From assembly GCA_951813625.1 (NCBI GenBank), contig CATOTS010000011.1:1-64000 (forward strand): 64,000 bases of DNA, written 5' to 3'. This DNA is from an uncultured Caldilineaceae bacterium (lineage in GTDB: Bacteria; Chloroflexota; Anaerolineae; Caldilineales; Caldilineaceae). The translations under genes were made by a program, and so were the position numbers. The notes beneath the pieces were generated by a model, which was not told where the DNA came from, did not search any database, and was given only the letters and a program-made list of their open reading frames with translations. Below are positions 29,102-38,161 of the stretch, piece after piece (within the stretch, counting starts at the first letter, position 1; every line of letters starts with the position of its first letter).

Positions 29102-30499
29102 ATGGCAACATCAGGCCGAAAACTCCATTGCGCCGGAGGAGAGGCTGCGCGTCCAACAAGCAGAAAGACAATGGGCAGCTTTGCCCTCGCACTCACCCTG
29201 CTGTTCATCCTGGCAGGCTGCAGGCCGATTCCAGACCCGGCCGCGATGGCCGCGCCCGAACCCACCGAGGAACCGCAGGCTGAGCCCACGCCCGTGCCCA
29301 CGCCCGTGCCGCCGTCCCGCGCAGAAAGGCTGTTGCAGGAAGGCGCGCCGGAGCTACTCTGGACCTACCAGCCCGACGAACCGGAATATACTTCGGAAGG
29401 ACGGCCGCTGTTCCTAATGCGCGCGCTGGTCGGGGGGACGGTTTACGTCGGCGCGCCGGACGGCTACATCTTCGCCCTGCATCCCGAAACCGGCGAATCT
29501 CTCTGGAACTTCCAGGCCGGAGGCAAGGTCATGGGTTCGCCCGCTCTGGTGGACGGCAGCGTCTTCGTCGGCGCGGAGGACGGCAACCTCTACGCCATCG
29601 ACGCCGGCGGCGGTGAGCTGCTCTGGCAACTTGAGACCGACCTCACCGCCTACCGGGTCATGGCCGCAGACGGCGTCGTCTACTTCAATACGGACGGTAG
29701 CGTCATCTATGCGCTGGAACCGACGAGCGGCGAGGAGATCTGGCGCAGCGGAATCGACGTTGACGGGCTGGTCCTCAGCGCCGTGGACGGGGGTGTCCTT
29801 TACGCTATCGCAGACGCCGAAATTTACGCGCTCGGCACTGCTGGCGGCGAGACGCTTTGGCACCACTCGGCCGGCGACGGGATGATCGCCTTTCATGTCG
29901 AAGAAGGGGTGGTCTACTTCACGACATTCGGCAAAGAGCTGTACGCGCTGGATGCGAGTAGCGGGGAACCGCTTTGGCGCGCCGCGACCGAGAGCCTGGT
30001 CAACGCATCGCCGGTCGTCGTGGGTGGCATGGTCTACCTTGCCTCACATGAGTCGGAATTCGATACACGGGACAGCCTCATCTATGCCCTTGATGGTGAA
30101 ACGGGCTCTGAAATCTGGCGCTACGACTCAGTAACCAGTGTTTTCTTCTCTCCGGCGGTGGTCGAAGGCGTGCTGTACGGCGGTTCGATTGCCGGACATC
30201 TCTACGCGCTCGACGCGAGGACAGGGGAGGAGCTCTGGCGCTTTCAAGCGGAAGAAGAACTCTGGCGCTTCCCCACAGGGCTTGGCGTGGCTTCCACGCC
30301 GGCGGTGGTCAATGGCGTGGTCTACTTCGGCACTGATTGGAGCCTCCTCTTCGGCGTGGACAGCGAGACGGGCGAGGAGCTCTGGCGATACGAGACCGAA
30401 AGCGGCGCGATGGGCTTCATGACGGAAGACGAAGGCGTGCTCTACGCCTTTTACTACGGCGGTGACGTGAACGCGCTATTGCCGAGGATTGAGCGGTAG
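29102..30499 (+). CDS. PQQ-type beta-propeller lipoprotein (single module)
   Basis: A 465-residue lipoprotein: the leader ends LLFILAGC (Cys at about 40, or 18 if translation starts at ATG 29168), followed by a Pro/Glu/Thr-rich spacer and one propeller of about eight PQQ-type repeats (YAIDAGGGELLWQL, YALDASSGEPLWRA and so on). It is the smallest and simplest member of the five-gene cluster and close in size to BamB, which is one eight-bladed lipoprotein propeller. A BamB-like outer-membrane assembly role is not implied by repeats alone. Near residue 380 the phrase EELWRF occurs twice in eleven residues, a small internal duplication. Confidence 0.88.
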   Translation: MATSGRKLHCAGGEAARPTSRKTMGSFALALTLLFILAGCRPIPDPAAMAAPEPTEEPQAEPTPVPTPVPPSRAERLLQEGAPELLWTYQPDEPEYTSEGRPLFLMRALVGGTVYVGAPDGYIFALHPETGESLWNFQAGGKVMGSPALVDGSVFVGAEDGNLYAIDAGGGELLWQLETDLTAYRVMAADGVVYFNTDGSVIYALEPTSGEEIWRSGIDVDGLVLSAVDGGVLYAIADAEIYALGTAGGETLWHHSAGDGMIAFHVEEGVVYFTTFGKELYALDASSGEPLWRAATESLVNASPVVVGGMVYLASHESEFDTRDSLIYALDGETGSEIWRYDSVTSVFFSPAVVEGVLYGGSIAGHLYALDARTGEELWRFQAEEELWRFPTGLGVASTPAVVNGVVYFGTDWSLLFGVDSETGEELWRYETESGAMGFMTEDEGVLYAFYYGGDVNALLPRIER

Positions 30500-30551
30500 C
30501 CCGATTGTGAGAAATGAGGAAGGGGGGGCGCGCGCTGGGGGGCGGCGAAGG

Positions 30552-31295
30552 CTACCCGTCGCGGCGCATCAGGCTGAAGCTCTGGGCCGTCGGGCCGCCG
30601 TCGGGCGCGGTAGCAAGGAAAAGCGCCAGCGGCGCGACATCCTCCGGCTCCTTGAACCACTCGCCATCCCAGTCTATCGGCTCGCCCGTCGGGGAAGCGG
30701 CGGTCATTGCCGTGTTCACGGGCCCCGGGATCAGCTCGTTGACGCTGATGTTGTCGCCGCGCAGCTCCATACCGAGGACGTGCGTCAACATCCACAGACC
30801 CGCCTTGGAGACACTATAGGCGGATGAGCCGGCCGTGCCGCGATGGCCCAGGCCCGAGCCGACCGTGATGATCTTGCCGCCGCCGCGCGCCTTCAGGTGG
30901 GGGATGGCGGCCCGGGCGCAGAGGTAGGCGCCGGTCAGATTGATCGCGATCGTCCGGTTCCACGCGGCCGCATCGCTGTCGGCCACGTCGCTTTTCGACG
31001 GAGAGACGCCGGCGTTGATCACGAGGATGTCGAGACCGCCGAATCGGGCCGCGGTTTCGGCAACCGTACGCTCGACCGACGCCGGATCGGACACTTCGGT
31101 GGTCAGGGCGAAAGCATGCCCGCCGGCCGCCTCGATTTCAGCGGCCACCGCCTCGATCTGCGCGCGCGTGCGCGCGGCGCAACAGACGGCCGCCCCCGCG
31201 CCGGCGTAGGCGATCGCAATCGCGCGGCCGATGCCGCGCCCCGCGCCAGTCACCAAGGCCACCTTTCCGGCCAGCGCCTGTTCTCTGTTTGTCAT
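30552..31295 (-). CDS. Short-chain dehydrogenase/reductase (SDR)
   Basis: A 247-residue classical SDR: VTGAGRGIGRA for NAD(P) binding, NAG in LVINAGVSPS, catalytic Ser in the VGSGLG strand, and YSVSK as the YxxxK pair. IPGPVNTAM follows, as usual. FabG-like enzymes reduce 3-oxoacyl groups, but many relatives act on sugars or alcohols and no specific substrate is readable. The ATG at 31295 is chosen for its very strong GGAGGAGG site; the frame stays open 24 codons upstream. It is divergent from psuG. Confidence 0.88.
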   Translation of the reverse strand: MTNREQALAGKVALVTGAGRGIGRAIAIAYAGAGAAVCCAARTRAQIEAVAAEIEAAGGHAFALTTEVSDPASVERTVAETAARFGGLDILVINAGVSPSKSDVADSDAAAWNRTIAINLTGAYLCARAAIPHLKARGGGKIITVGSGLGHRGTAGSSAYSVSKAGLWMLTHVLGMELRGDNISVNELIPGPVNTAMTAASPTGEPIDWDGEWFKEPEDVAPLALFLATAPDGGPTAQSFSLMRRDG

Positions 31296-31407
31296 TACCT
31301 CCTCCTCCAGGAATCCACAGACCACCGAATTGACACATCCCTGCCGATAACAGAAAATCTGGGGCAAACTCTCAAAAAACTGAGAACTGGAAACTCAAGA
31401 CTTCACA

Positions 31408-32265
31408 ATGACACGGGTCGCACTGGAATCGACGGTCATCAGCCACGGGCTTCCCTATCCGGACAACCTGAAACTGGCGCGGGAGATGGAGGAGATCATC
31501 CGCCGCCATGGGGCGGAGCCGGCCACGGTCGGCGTGATTGGCGGGGAGCTGATCGCCGGCCTCAGCGAGGAGCAGATCGAAAGGCTGGCGACCGCAGCAG
31601 ACGTGCGCAAGGTCAGCCGCCGCGACCTGCCGGTCGTTGTCGCCCGCAAACTGGACGGCGCCACAACAGTCGCCGCCACAATCTGGATCGCGCAGCGCGC
31701 CGGCATCGAGCTGTTCGCAACCGGCGGGATCGGCGGCGTTCACCGCAGTTCGACGCCGGGGATGAGCGCCGATGTCAGCGCCGACCTGCAGGAGCTGGCG
31801 CAAACGCCGGTAATCGTCGTCTGCGCCGGCGCAAAAGCGTTGCTCGACCTGCCGGCCACGCTCGAATACCTGGAGACGCACGGTGTGACGGTCATCGGCT
31901 ACGGTACGGAGGCGTTCCCCGCCTTCTACAGCCGCGACAGCGGGCTGCCGGTCGATCTGCGTTGCGACTCTCCCCAGGAGGTGGCGGAGATCTGGCGGGC
32001 GAAACGATCGCTGGACCTGGCGGGGGGCCTGCTCGTGGCGGTGCCCGTGCCGGAGGAGGACGAAATTCCCTCGGCGGCGATCGAACCGCTGATCGAGCGG
32101 GCGCTGGCCGACAGCGAGGCCGCGGGTTTGCGCTCGGCCGAGGTGACGCCCTACCTACTGCGGCGTATTGCCGAACTGACCGGCGACCGCAGCCTGCGCG
32201 CAAACCTGGCGCTGCTGCGCAACAATGCCCGCGTTGCCGCCGCGATCGCGGCGGCTCTCAGTTGA
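31408..32265 (+). CDS. psuG: Pseudouridine-5'-phosphate glycosidase
   Basis: A 285-residue PsuG-family protein (formerly IndA), which splits the C-C bond of pseudouridine 5'-phosphate into uracil and ribose 5-phosphate. Family landmarks: ALESTVISHGLPYP at the start, GVIGGE, the lysine-containing SRRDLPVVVARKLDGATTVAAT segment, FATGGIGGVHR, and a C-terminal part with TPYLLRRIAELTGDRSLRAN. The length is typical. The partner kinase PsuK is not adjacent. Start at ATG 31408; only a weak ribosome site is visible. Confidence 0.92.
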   Translation: MTRVALESTVISHGLPYPDNLKLAREMEEIIRRHGAEPATVGVIGGELIAGLSEEQIERLATAADVRKVSRRDLPVVVARKLDGATTVAATIWIAQRAGIELFATGGIGGVHRSSTPGMSADVSADLQELAQTPVIVVCAGAKALLDLPATLEYLETHGVTVIGYGTEAFPAFYSRDSGLPVDLRCDSPQEVAEIWRAKRSLDLAGGLLVAVPVPEEDEIPSAAIEPLIERALADSEAAGLRSAEVTPYLLRRIAELTGDRSLRANLALLRNNARVAAAIAAALS

Positions 32266-32326
32266 TACGCTTTGTCGGTGGGTTCCGCGACCGGAGAGCA
32301 GGCCGCCGCGCGGTTGGATGACTGGC

Positions 32327-34210
32327 CTATGCCAGCCCCATCAGCTTCAGGAACTCGTTGCGTTCCAGGACTTCCTTCTCCAACAGCGTCTCGGCCAGGA
32401 TATGCAGCTTGTCCTGGTTGGACGTGAGAACTTCATTGGCGCGCGTATAGGCCGTTTCGACGATGCGCCGCATCTCGCGGTCGATGACGCGCGCCACATC
32501 CTCGCTGTAGGCGCGCCGTTCACCCAGCTCCATGCCCAGGAATGGATTGGTCTGACCCTGGACCAGCTGCATCGGACCCAATTCCTCGCTCATGCCAAAG
32601 CGCGTTACCATGTCTTTGGCGTCCTTCGTAACCTGCTTCAAGTCGGCGGCGGCGCCGGTTGTAATCTCTTCGAAAACCAGCTCTTCAGCTACGCGGCCGC
32701 CCAGGGCGCCGGCCAGTTCGTCCTCGTACTCTGTCCGGCTCTTGAGCCGCCGCTCCTCGTCCGGAAGCGGCATAACATAGCCCAGGAACGAGCCGCGGCT
32801 GACAATACTTATCCTGCGGACGGGGGCCGCGTGTTCAAGCATCTCGAAAACAACGGCATGGCCCGCTTCATGATAGGCGGTCACGCGCCGCTCTTCGTCG
32901 CTGAGTATCTGGCTCTTGCGCGCCGGTCCGGCCATCACCCGCTCGATCGACTCGACCAGTTCATCCATGCCGATGGCGCGCTTATCGCGGCGGGCGGTCA
33001 GGATCGCGGCCTCATTGAGCAGGTTTTCCAGGTCAGCGCCGACCAGGCCCGGTGTCTGCCTGGCGATTGCGCTGAGGTCGACGTCCGGCCCCAGCGGTTT
33101 GCCGCGCGCATGGACGTGCAGAATCGCCTCGCGCCCGCGCTGGTCCGGTCTGTCCACGACGATTTTGCGGTCGAAGCGGCCTGGGCGCAGCAGGGCGGGG
33201 TCGAGAATATCGGGGCGGTTGGTGGCGGCGATCACGATCACGGTCGTGTCGCTGTCGAAGCCGTCCATCTCGACCAGGATCTGGTTGAGGGTCTGCTCGC
33301 GTTCGTCGTTGCCGCCGCCCATGCCCGCGCCGCGATGACGGCCGACCGCGTCGATCTCGTCGATAAAGATGATGCAGGGCGCGTTTTTCTTGGCCTGCTC
33401 GAAAAGGTCGCGCACACGGCTGGCGCCGACGCCGACGAACATCTCGACGAATTCGGAGCCGCTGATGCTGAAAAAGGGTGCGCCGGCCTCGCCGGCCACG
33501 GCCTTGGCGAGCAGCGTCTTGCCGGTGCCCGGCGAACCGACCATGAGCACGCCCTTGGGGATGCGTGCGCCGAGGGCTGCGAACTTCTCCGGCTCCTTGA
33601 GAAACTCGACGACCTCCTGCAACTCCTGCTTGGACTCCTCCGAACCGGCGACATCCTCGAAGGTGACAGTCGGGCGGTCGGCCTCCTCCATCTTTTTGGC
33701 GCGACTGCGCCCGAACTGCATGGCGCGGTTCTGCCCGCCCGCGCCGGCCTGGCGCATGATGAAGATGAAGAAGCCGAAGATCAGGATCATGGGCAGCAGC
33801 ATGATCAGCCAGTTGAAAAAGGCGCCGCTGTTGGGCGCGCGCTCCACGTCTATCGGGATCGCGGCGCGCTGATCTGCGGTCACGCCCAAAGTTTTGAGCG
33901 AATCGAGAATGCTCTCGCCAGACTCTTTGCGGCTGCGGCGGCGCTCGCTGTCGGAGATCTCAACAATGACATCGTCGCCCTGCACAACGATCCGCTGTGC
34001 AGAGCCGTTGCGCACATATTCGGCGACCTCGTTGAGCCCGAGGAGGTTGTCGGCGGCGTTCGGTGGGCTTATGAAAAGACGGTAGGCAAAGAAAAGCAGG
34101 ATCGCCAGCAGAATCCAAAGCCAGCTGCGGCGGAACATCTGGCGGTAACGGTCGTTCGGGTTCTCATCCGGCGGCCGCTCGCCGTCCGGTCTTCTCTCGT
34201 TGTTCATCAT
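32327..34210 (-). CDS. ftsH: ATP-dependent zinc metalloprotease FtsH
   Basis: A 627-residue inner-membrane AAA+ protease that extracts and degrades membrane and short-lived proteins as a hexamer. Two membrane segments (about 28-46 and 130-152) flank an extracytoplasmic domain. The AAA+ domain has Walker A GSPGTGKT, Walker B IIFIDEID and the second region of homology [20 protein letters not shown]. The peptidase has HEAGH (HExxH) and a distal Asp in the C-terminal domain. It is complete and of normal length. It lies convergent with psuG (61 bp apart) and downstream of the HAD-like gene. A TATACT hexamer about 65 bp upstream is a possible -10 box. Confidence 0.97.
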   Translation of the reverse strand: MMNNERRPDGERPPDENPNDRYRQMFRRSWLWILLAILLFFAYRLFISPPNAADNLLGLNEVAEYVRNGSAQRIVVQGDDVIVEISDSERRRSRKESGESILDSLKTLGVTADQRAAIPIDVERAPNSGAFFNWLIMLLPMILIFGFFIFIMRQAGAGGQNRAMQFGRSRAKKMEEADRPTVTFEDVAGSEESKQELQEVVEFLKEPEKFAALGARIPKGVLMVGSPGTGKTLLAKAVAGEAGAPFFSISGSEFVEMFVGVGASRVRDLFEQAKKNAPCIIFIDEIDAVGRHRGAGMGGGNDEREQTLNQILVEMDGFDSDTTVIVIAATNRPDILDPALLRPGRFDRKIVVDRPDQRGREAILHVHARGKPLGPDVDLSAIARQTPGLVGADLENLLNEAAILTARRDKRAIGMDELVESIERVMAGPARKSQILSDEERRVTAYHEAGHAVVFEMLEHAAPVRRISIVSRGSFLGYVMPLPDEERRLKSRTEYEDELAGALGGRVAEELVFEEITTGAAADLKQVTKDAKDMVTRFGMSEELGPMQLVQGQTNPFLGMELGERRAYSEDVARVIDREMRRIVETAYTRANEVLTSNQDKLHILAETLLEKEVLERNEFLKLMGLA

Positions 34211-34379
34211 AGTGGAAATTCCCTGAAGCAGACGCCGGGAAAAGGCTGCACCGGCACAGTCTACACATTGTGCCTCTAGTATAGCAGAAGAAGGCCGCCT
34301 GATTCAGTAAGCCGGAAACCAGTGTCTTGCACACCGCCGCATTGCAGTTGCGATCGGCGCGCCGCAGGTTATGCAGCGA

Positions 34380-35642
34380 TCACAGACTTCGCAGCCGGTC
34401 TACGATGCTGACGCCGGTCGCGTGCGTTATCGCTTTGTGAATGGGCTGTTTGCCCCGGTGCCGGGTGCGGTGGGGAATCGAGGACTCGTCAGGCTTGTCG
34501 CTGAAGCTGATGATCAGGCAGCCGCGCTCCTTCAACCACAGAACGGCCTCGCGCACCTCTTGCGTGATGCAGATCTCCTGTTGGAGGCGCTCCTCCGCCG
34601 GCACGTCATCGGCCAGATTGTTCATATGCTCGAGCGTGGCGAGAAACTCTTCGCGGCGGAACTGTTTGAACGGGGTCGGGTCCCCCTGCGAAACCGCGGT
34701 GTTGACCGCTTCGTGGGCCTGGCGCATCGCTTCACTGACGCGTCCGCCGCCGGCAATGCAGACCTCGGCGTAGCGAACAAACTGCTCAAAAGTCTGCACG
34801 GCGCCGCTCTCGATGCGCTCAAGCAGGTCGTTGCAATCGAGCCCGTCGTTGTTGAGCACGAGGCAGATATAGGCCAGATAGTCCTGGTTGTCGCCGGTCA
34901 GGTGATGGTAGCGGGCGCGGTTGAGATGCTCGTAGTGCTGCGTGAAGCGCTTGGCATTGAACTTGTCGCCCAGCAGGCTGCCGACTGTGCGGTAAAGGCC
35001 CTTCAGGCGGGCGATGTCAATGGCGCGGTTGTTGCGTCCGCGAGCGCCGATGGCCGTCTTGTCCAGGTCGAGAACGACCGCGGTGTTTTCACCCAGCCGC
35101 AGTCCGTTCTGCTGTGCCCACTGGACCCAGTCCACCAGCTGGCTCCAGCGATTGGCCTCGAACATGCCGGTCTCTTCATCGGCGCTGAACTGTTCGGGCT
35201 CTTTGGCCTTTTCATTGCCGATGAAACAGGCGCTGGGGATGGCGGGGACGCCGCCGTTGAGCGGTTCCTCGTCGTCCAGGGGCGGTTCATCCGCCGAGCG
35301 CAGGGAGCGCATCACCTGAAAGGTGTTTCCGTCCCCGGAAAGCGTGTCGCCGATAAAGAGCAACTCTGCAACGGCTGCCGCACGCCGCTTCTGCGCCTGC
35401 TCAAGGATCCACAATGCGACCTGAGCATAGGAGGCATCCTGCTTGCGGGGAACGACGTCATTGGGCAGCCCGAGCTGGTAGCGGGCCGACTTCAGGCCGG
35501 GGATCTGGCGCGTGAGCGGCTCCAATTTGCGGTAGACAACCAGGTCGCCGATTAGCTCGTCCAGGGACGTCAGCCCGAAATTCTCAACCGCTATCGGATA
35601 GGCCTCTCTGGTCTGCGTATTGCCCAATTCTTCACCTTCCAT
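34380..35642 (-). CDS. Uncharacterised protein with HAD-like motifs in permuted order
   Basis: A 420-residue soluble protein that I do not recognise as a named family. VVLDLDKTAIG (residues 189-199) looks exactly like HAD motif I (DxDxT with Asp192 and Asp194). Near the C-terminus, LIISFSDKP resembles motif II and a nearby GKQPIHK could supply the motif III lysine. A motif IV-like LLFIGDTLSGDG lies at residues 95-105, before motif I instead of after it. The order IV-I-II-III would fit a circularly permuted HAD phosphatase or kinase. The middle (200-360) is helical and charged. It lies between ftsH and asd with its own 160-bp upstream gap. HAD affinity is moderately supported; the permutation is inference. 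Confidence 0.5.
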   Translation of the reverse strand: MEGEELGNTQTREAYPIAVENFGLTSLDELIGDLVVYRKLEPLTRQIPGLKSARYQLGLPNDVVPRKQDASYAQVALWILEQAQKRRAAAVAELLFIGDTLSGDGNTFQVMRSLRSADEPPLDDEEPLNGGVPAIPSACFIGNEKAKEPEQFSADEETGMFEANRWSQLVDWVQWAQQNGLRLGENTAVVLDLDKTAIGARGRNNRAIDIARLKGLYRTVGSLLGDKFNAKRFTQHYEHLNRARYHHLTGDNQDYLAYICLVLNNDGLDCNDLLERIESGAVQTFEQFVRYAEVCIAGGGRVSEAMRQAHEAVNTAVSQGDPTPFKQFRREEFLATLEHMNNLADDVPAEERLQQEICITQEVREAVLWLKERGCLIISFSDKPDESSIPHRTRHRGKQPIHKAITHATGVSIVDRLRSL

Positions 35643-35802
35643 TTCAGCTTCCAGTCTTCAGTTGTCCGTCTGCACCGCACCGAGCAACCGAAGACCAAGA
35701 CTGACCGCTGAAAGAGTCGCCGCGCCGTGCGCTGCCCACGATTCTACCCTATGCCAGATTGTTATGTAAAATTTCCGGCGCGTTTGCGCAGCGCCGCGCT
35801 GG

Positions 35803-36948
35803 CTAGGGACTCGCGGCCATCACGGCATTTGCCAACGGCAACTGTTCCTTTACGCCAATTTTTTCGCCGCCGAGATAGCCCTGCGCCACCAGGTATTCGG
35901 CGTTGAGCAGGCTGGCGCCGGCCGCGCCCCGAATCGTATTGTGTCCCAGCGTCAGGAACTTCACATCCAGCAGCGGATCGGACCGCAGCCGGCCCACGAC
36001 CGTCGCCATGCCGGGGATGCTGCCGGCCAGCCGGTCCATGCGCGGCTGGGGACGGTCGGCCTCTTCGCGATAGACAATTGCCGGCTGGGGCGCGCTCGGC
36101 AGGCCCATGCGCTGGGGGAGAGGGTCGTACTCGTCCCAGGCCCGGCGCACATCTTCCAGGTTTGCTTCCTGTGCGAACTCGACGCTGACCGCTGCCAGAT
36201 GACCGTTGCGGACCGGCACACGGTTGCAATGCGCGCTGACGACGAAGTCGGCCGTCTGCACGGCCTGACCGTCGAACTTTCCCAGCAGTTTCTGCGGCTC
36301 GCGGCGCTCCATCTTCTCCTCTTCGGACCCGATGAACGGGATCACGTTGTCGATGATATCCATCGACGGCACGCCGGGATAGCCCGCTCCACTGGTCGCC
36401 TGCATCGTCACGACAAAGACCTTCTCGACGCCGAACGCCGCGTGCAGTGGATGCAAAGCGCTCACCAGGTGCGTGGTGGAGCAGTTGGGATTGGTGGTGA
36501 TGAATCCCTGCCAGCTCCGCTCAATCTTCTGACGCTCGATCAGGCCGACATGTTCCGGGTTGACCTCTGGGATCAGCAGCGGCACATCCGGCTCGTAGCG
36601 GTAGGCGCTGGCGTTGCTGCACACGACGTATCCGGCCGCGGCCAACGCCCCTTCGATGGCGCGGGCGGGTTCGGTTGGAAGGGCGCTGAAGACCAACTCA
36701 CAGTCGATGCCGGGCGCCATCTCCTGCAGGGTCCAGTCGCGCAGGTGGGGCGGCATGTCGCCGCGCAGGAGCCAGCTGCAGGCGTCGGCGTAGCGCTTGC
36801 CGGCGTTGCGTTGCGACGCGCACAGCACGGTCAACTCAAACCAGGGATGCCCCTGCAGCATCTGCACAAACCGTTGCCCCACCGCGCCGGTCGCGCCCAG
36901 CACGCCCACTCGAATCTTCGGCTGATTGAACTGCGGGAATCCTGTCAT
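35803..36948 (-). CDS. asd: Aspartate-semialdehyde dehydrogenase, archaeal/fungal type
   Basis: A 381-residue enzyme making aspartate semialdehyde from aspartyl phosphate, the second step to lysine, threonine and methionine. GVLGATGAVGQRFVQML binds NADP, TTNPNCSTTHL carries the catalytic Cys, GAGYPGVPSMDI and SAHCNRVPV with the catalytic His follow, and HNTIRGAAGASLLNAE is near the end. The pattern (NPNC with STTHL and the closing segment) matches the archaeal/fungal branch and not the E. coli-like one. ATG 36948 has a GGAG site; two upstream in-frame ATGs are possible. Last gene of the lysC-hom-asd set, 57 bp after hom. Confidence 0.94.
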   Translation of the reverse strand: MTGFPQFNQPKIRVGVLGATGAVGQRFVQMLQGHPWFELTVLCASQRNAGKRYADACSWLLRGDMPPHLRDWTLQEMAPGIDCELVFSALPTEPARAIEGALAAAGYVVCSNASAYRYEPDVPLLIPEVNPEHVGLIERQKIERSWQGFITTNPNCSTTHLVSALHPLHAAFGVEKVFVVTMQATSGAGYPGVPSMDIIDNVIPFIGSEEEKMERREPQKLLGKFDGQAVQTADFVVSAHCNRVPVRNGHLAAVSVEFAQEANLEDVRRAWDEYDPLPQRMGLPSAPQPAIVYREEADRPQPRMDRLAGSIPGMATVVGRLRSDPLLDVKFLTLGHNTIRGAAGASLLNAEYLVAQGYLGGEKIGVKEQLPLANAVMAASP

Positions 36949-37005
36949 CGGAATCATCTCCAAAACAGTGCTCAGTGGCTGGCGGTCGGTGGCCAGCCGA
37001 CGAAA

Positions 37006-38157
37006 TCAGGGACTGCTGAAATGCAGTTCAACGACGTCGCTGAGTACGCCGGCCGCGGTCGCCTCAACGCCCGCGCCGCGACCCTGTATAACAAGCGGGT
37101 TGGGACTGTACCAGCGGCTGTAGAATTCGACCAGGTTGTCTGTGCCGGTCAGACTGCCGAGGGGACTGTTCTTGTCGACGGCGGTCAGGCCGACGCTGCA
37201 GGCGCCGTCGGCCAGCGTTGCCGCATAGCGCAGGACCTTGCCCGCGGACGCGGCGCGCTCCACCTGCTGCCGGTACTCTTCGTCGAGCGATGGCAGCGCC
37301 GCCAGAAAGTCGTCAACGCTCAGGCCGGCCAGCCGCTCAGGATAGAGGCCGTTGACCTGCACCTGCGCCATCTCGATGCGCCAACCGATGCCGCGCGCCA
37401 GGATCAGCGCCTTGCGCGCAACGTCGACGCCACCGAGATCGTCGCGCGGGTCCGGCTCGGTATAACCCAAACGGTAGGCTTCGTGTACGGTCTCGCTGTA
37501 GGAGCGGCCCGCCTCGAGGCCGGTCATCAGAAAGCCGAGCGTGCCGCTGAAGGAACCGGCGATGCGCTCGATCTCGTCGCCGCTCGACACAAGCCGGTTG
37601 AGCGTTGCGATCACCGGCAGACCGGCGCCGACGGTCGTCTCGCAGCGCAGCGCGGCCAGGGAACGCGGCGCGGCGGCAGCGCCGCCGATGCGGTTGAGCC
37701 GGTCGTAGACGTCCTGCGCGGCGGTCAACGGCTTCTTGTTTGCCAGAACGACTTGATAGCCCCGGTCCAGCGCGAGGAAGAGGGCATCCAACGTCTCGTC
37801 CGAGGCGGTGCAGTCGACCACGACCGCGCCCGGCCTGCCGACTTCCTCGACGAGCGCGGCCGGATTCGCGTAGGCGCGGCCCAGCGAATGCGAGGCGAGC
37901 GCGGCGCCGTCCTCCTTCAGCTGCAAGATTTCTGCCAGCAGCTCGGCGCTGAAGCCGCCTTCCGGCGGGGCGATCGCGCCGCTGCTATCGCTCAGCGCCA
38001 GCCAGGCGATGCGCAGGTCGTACTCCCGCTCCAGAAGAGGCCGCTGTTCCTCGATCTGACGCAGCAGCGCCCGGCCCACACCGCCCAGGCCCAAGAGAAT
38101 GACTGGCTGGGGCGCCTTCTGCGCCCGGTCGGAAGTCGCGGCGGAACTGTTGGCCAT
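37006..38157 (-). CDS. hom: Homoserine dehydrogenase
   Basis: A 383-residue enzyme reducing aspartate semialdehyde to homoserine. It has the nucleotide-binding GLGGVGRALL, DCTAS, ANKKPLTA, TVGAGLPVI and the substrate signature GYTEPDPRDDLGGVDVARK. There is no C-terminal ACT domain, so threonine feedback through that route is not expected; it resembles the short catalytic-only forms. The ATG lies four bases after the lysC stop and the ribosome site GGAG overlaps the lysC end, so translation is probably coupled. It continues to asd. Confidence 0.94.
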   Translation of the reverse strand: MANSSAATSDRAQKAPQPVILLGLGGVGRALLRQIEEQRPLLEREYDLRIAWLALSDSSGAIAPPEGGFSAELLAEILQLKEDGAALASHSLGRAYANPAALVEEVGRPGAVVVDCTASDETLDALFLALDRGYQVVLANKKPLTAAQDVYDRLNRIGGAAAAPRSLAALRCETTVGAGLPVIATLNRLVSSGDEIERIAGSFSGTLGFLMTGLEAGRSYSETVHEAYRLGYTEPDPRDDLGGVDVARKALILARGIGWRIEMAQVQVNGLYPERLAGLSVDDFLAALPSLDEEYRQQVERAASAGKVLRYAATLADGACSVGLTAVDKNSPLGSLTGTDNLVEFYSRWYSPNPLVIQGRGAGVEATAAGVLSDVVELHFSSP

Positions 38158-38161
38158 GCCT

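Noticed and set aside
10005..30499. PQQ-dependent alcohol dehydrogenases
   Set aside because: Repeats resemble PQQ domains, but there are no dehydrogenase active-site motifs, no adjacent-cysteine ring and no cytochrome domain, so these are propellers only.
32225..34279. 684-codon open frame antisense to ftsH
   Set aside because: It is the reverse-strand shadow of a certain gene in high-GC DNA; the peptide has no family features.
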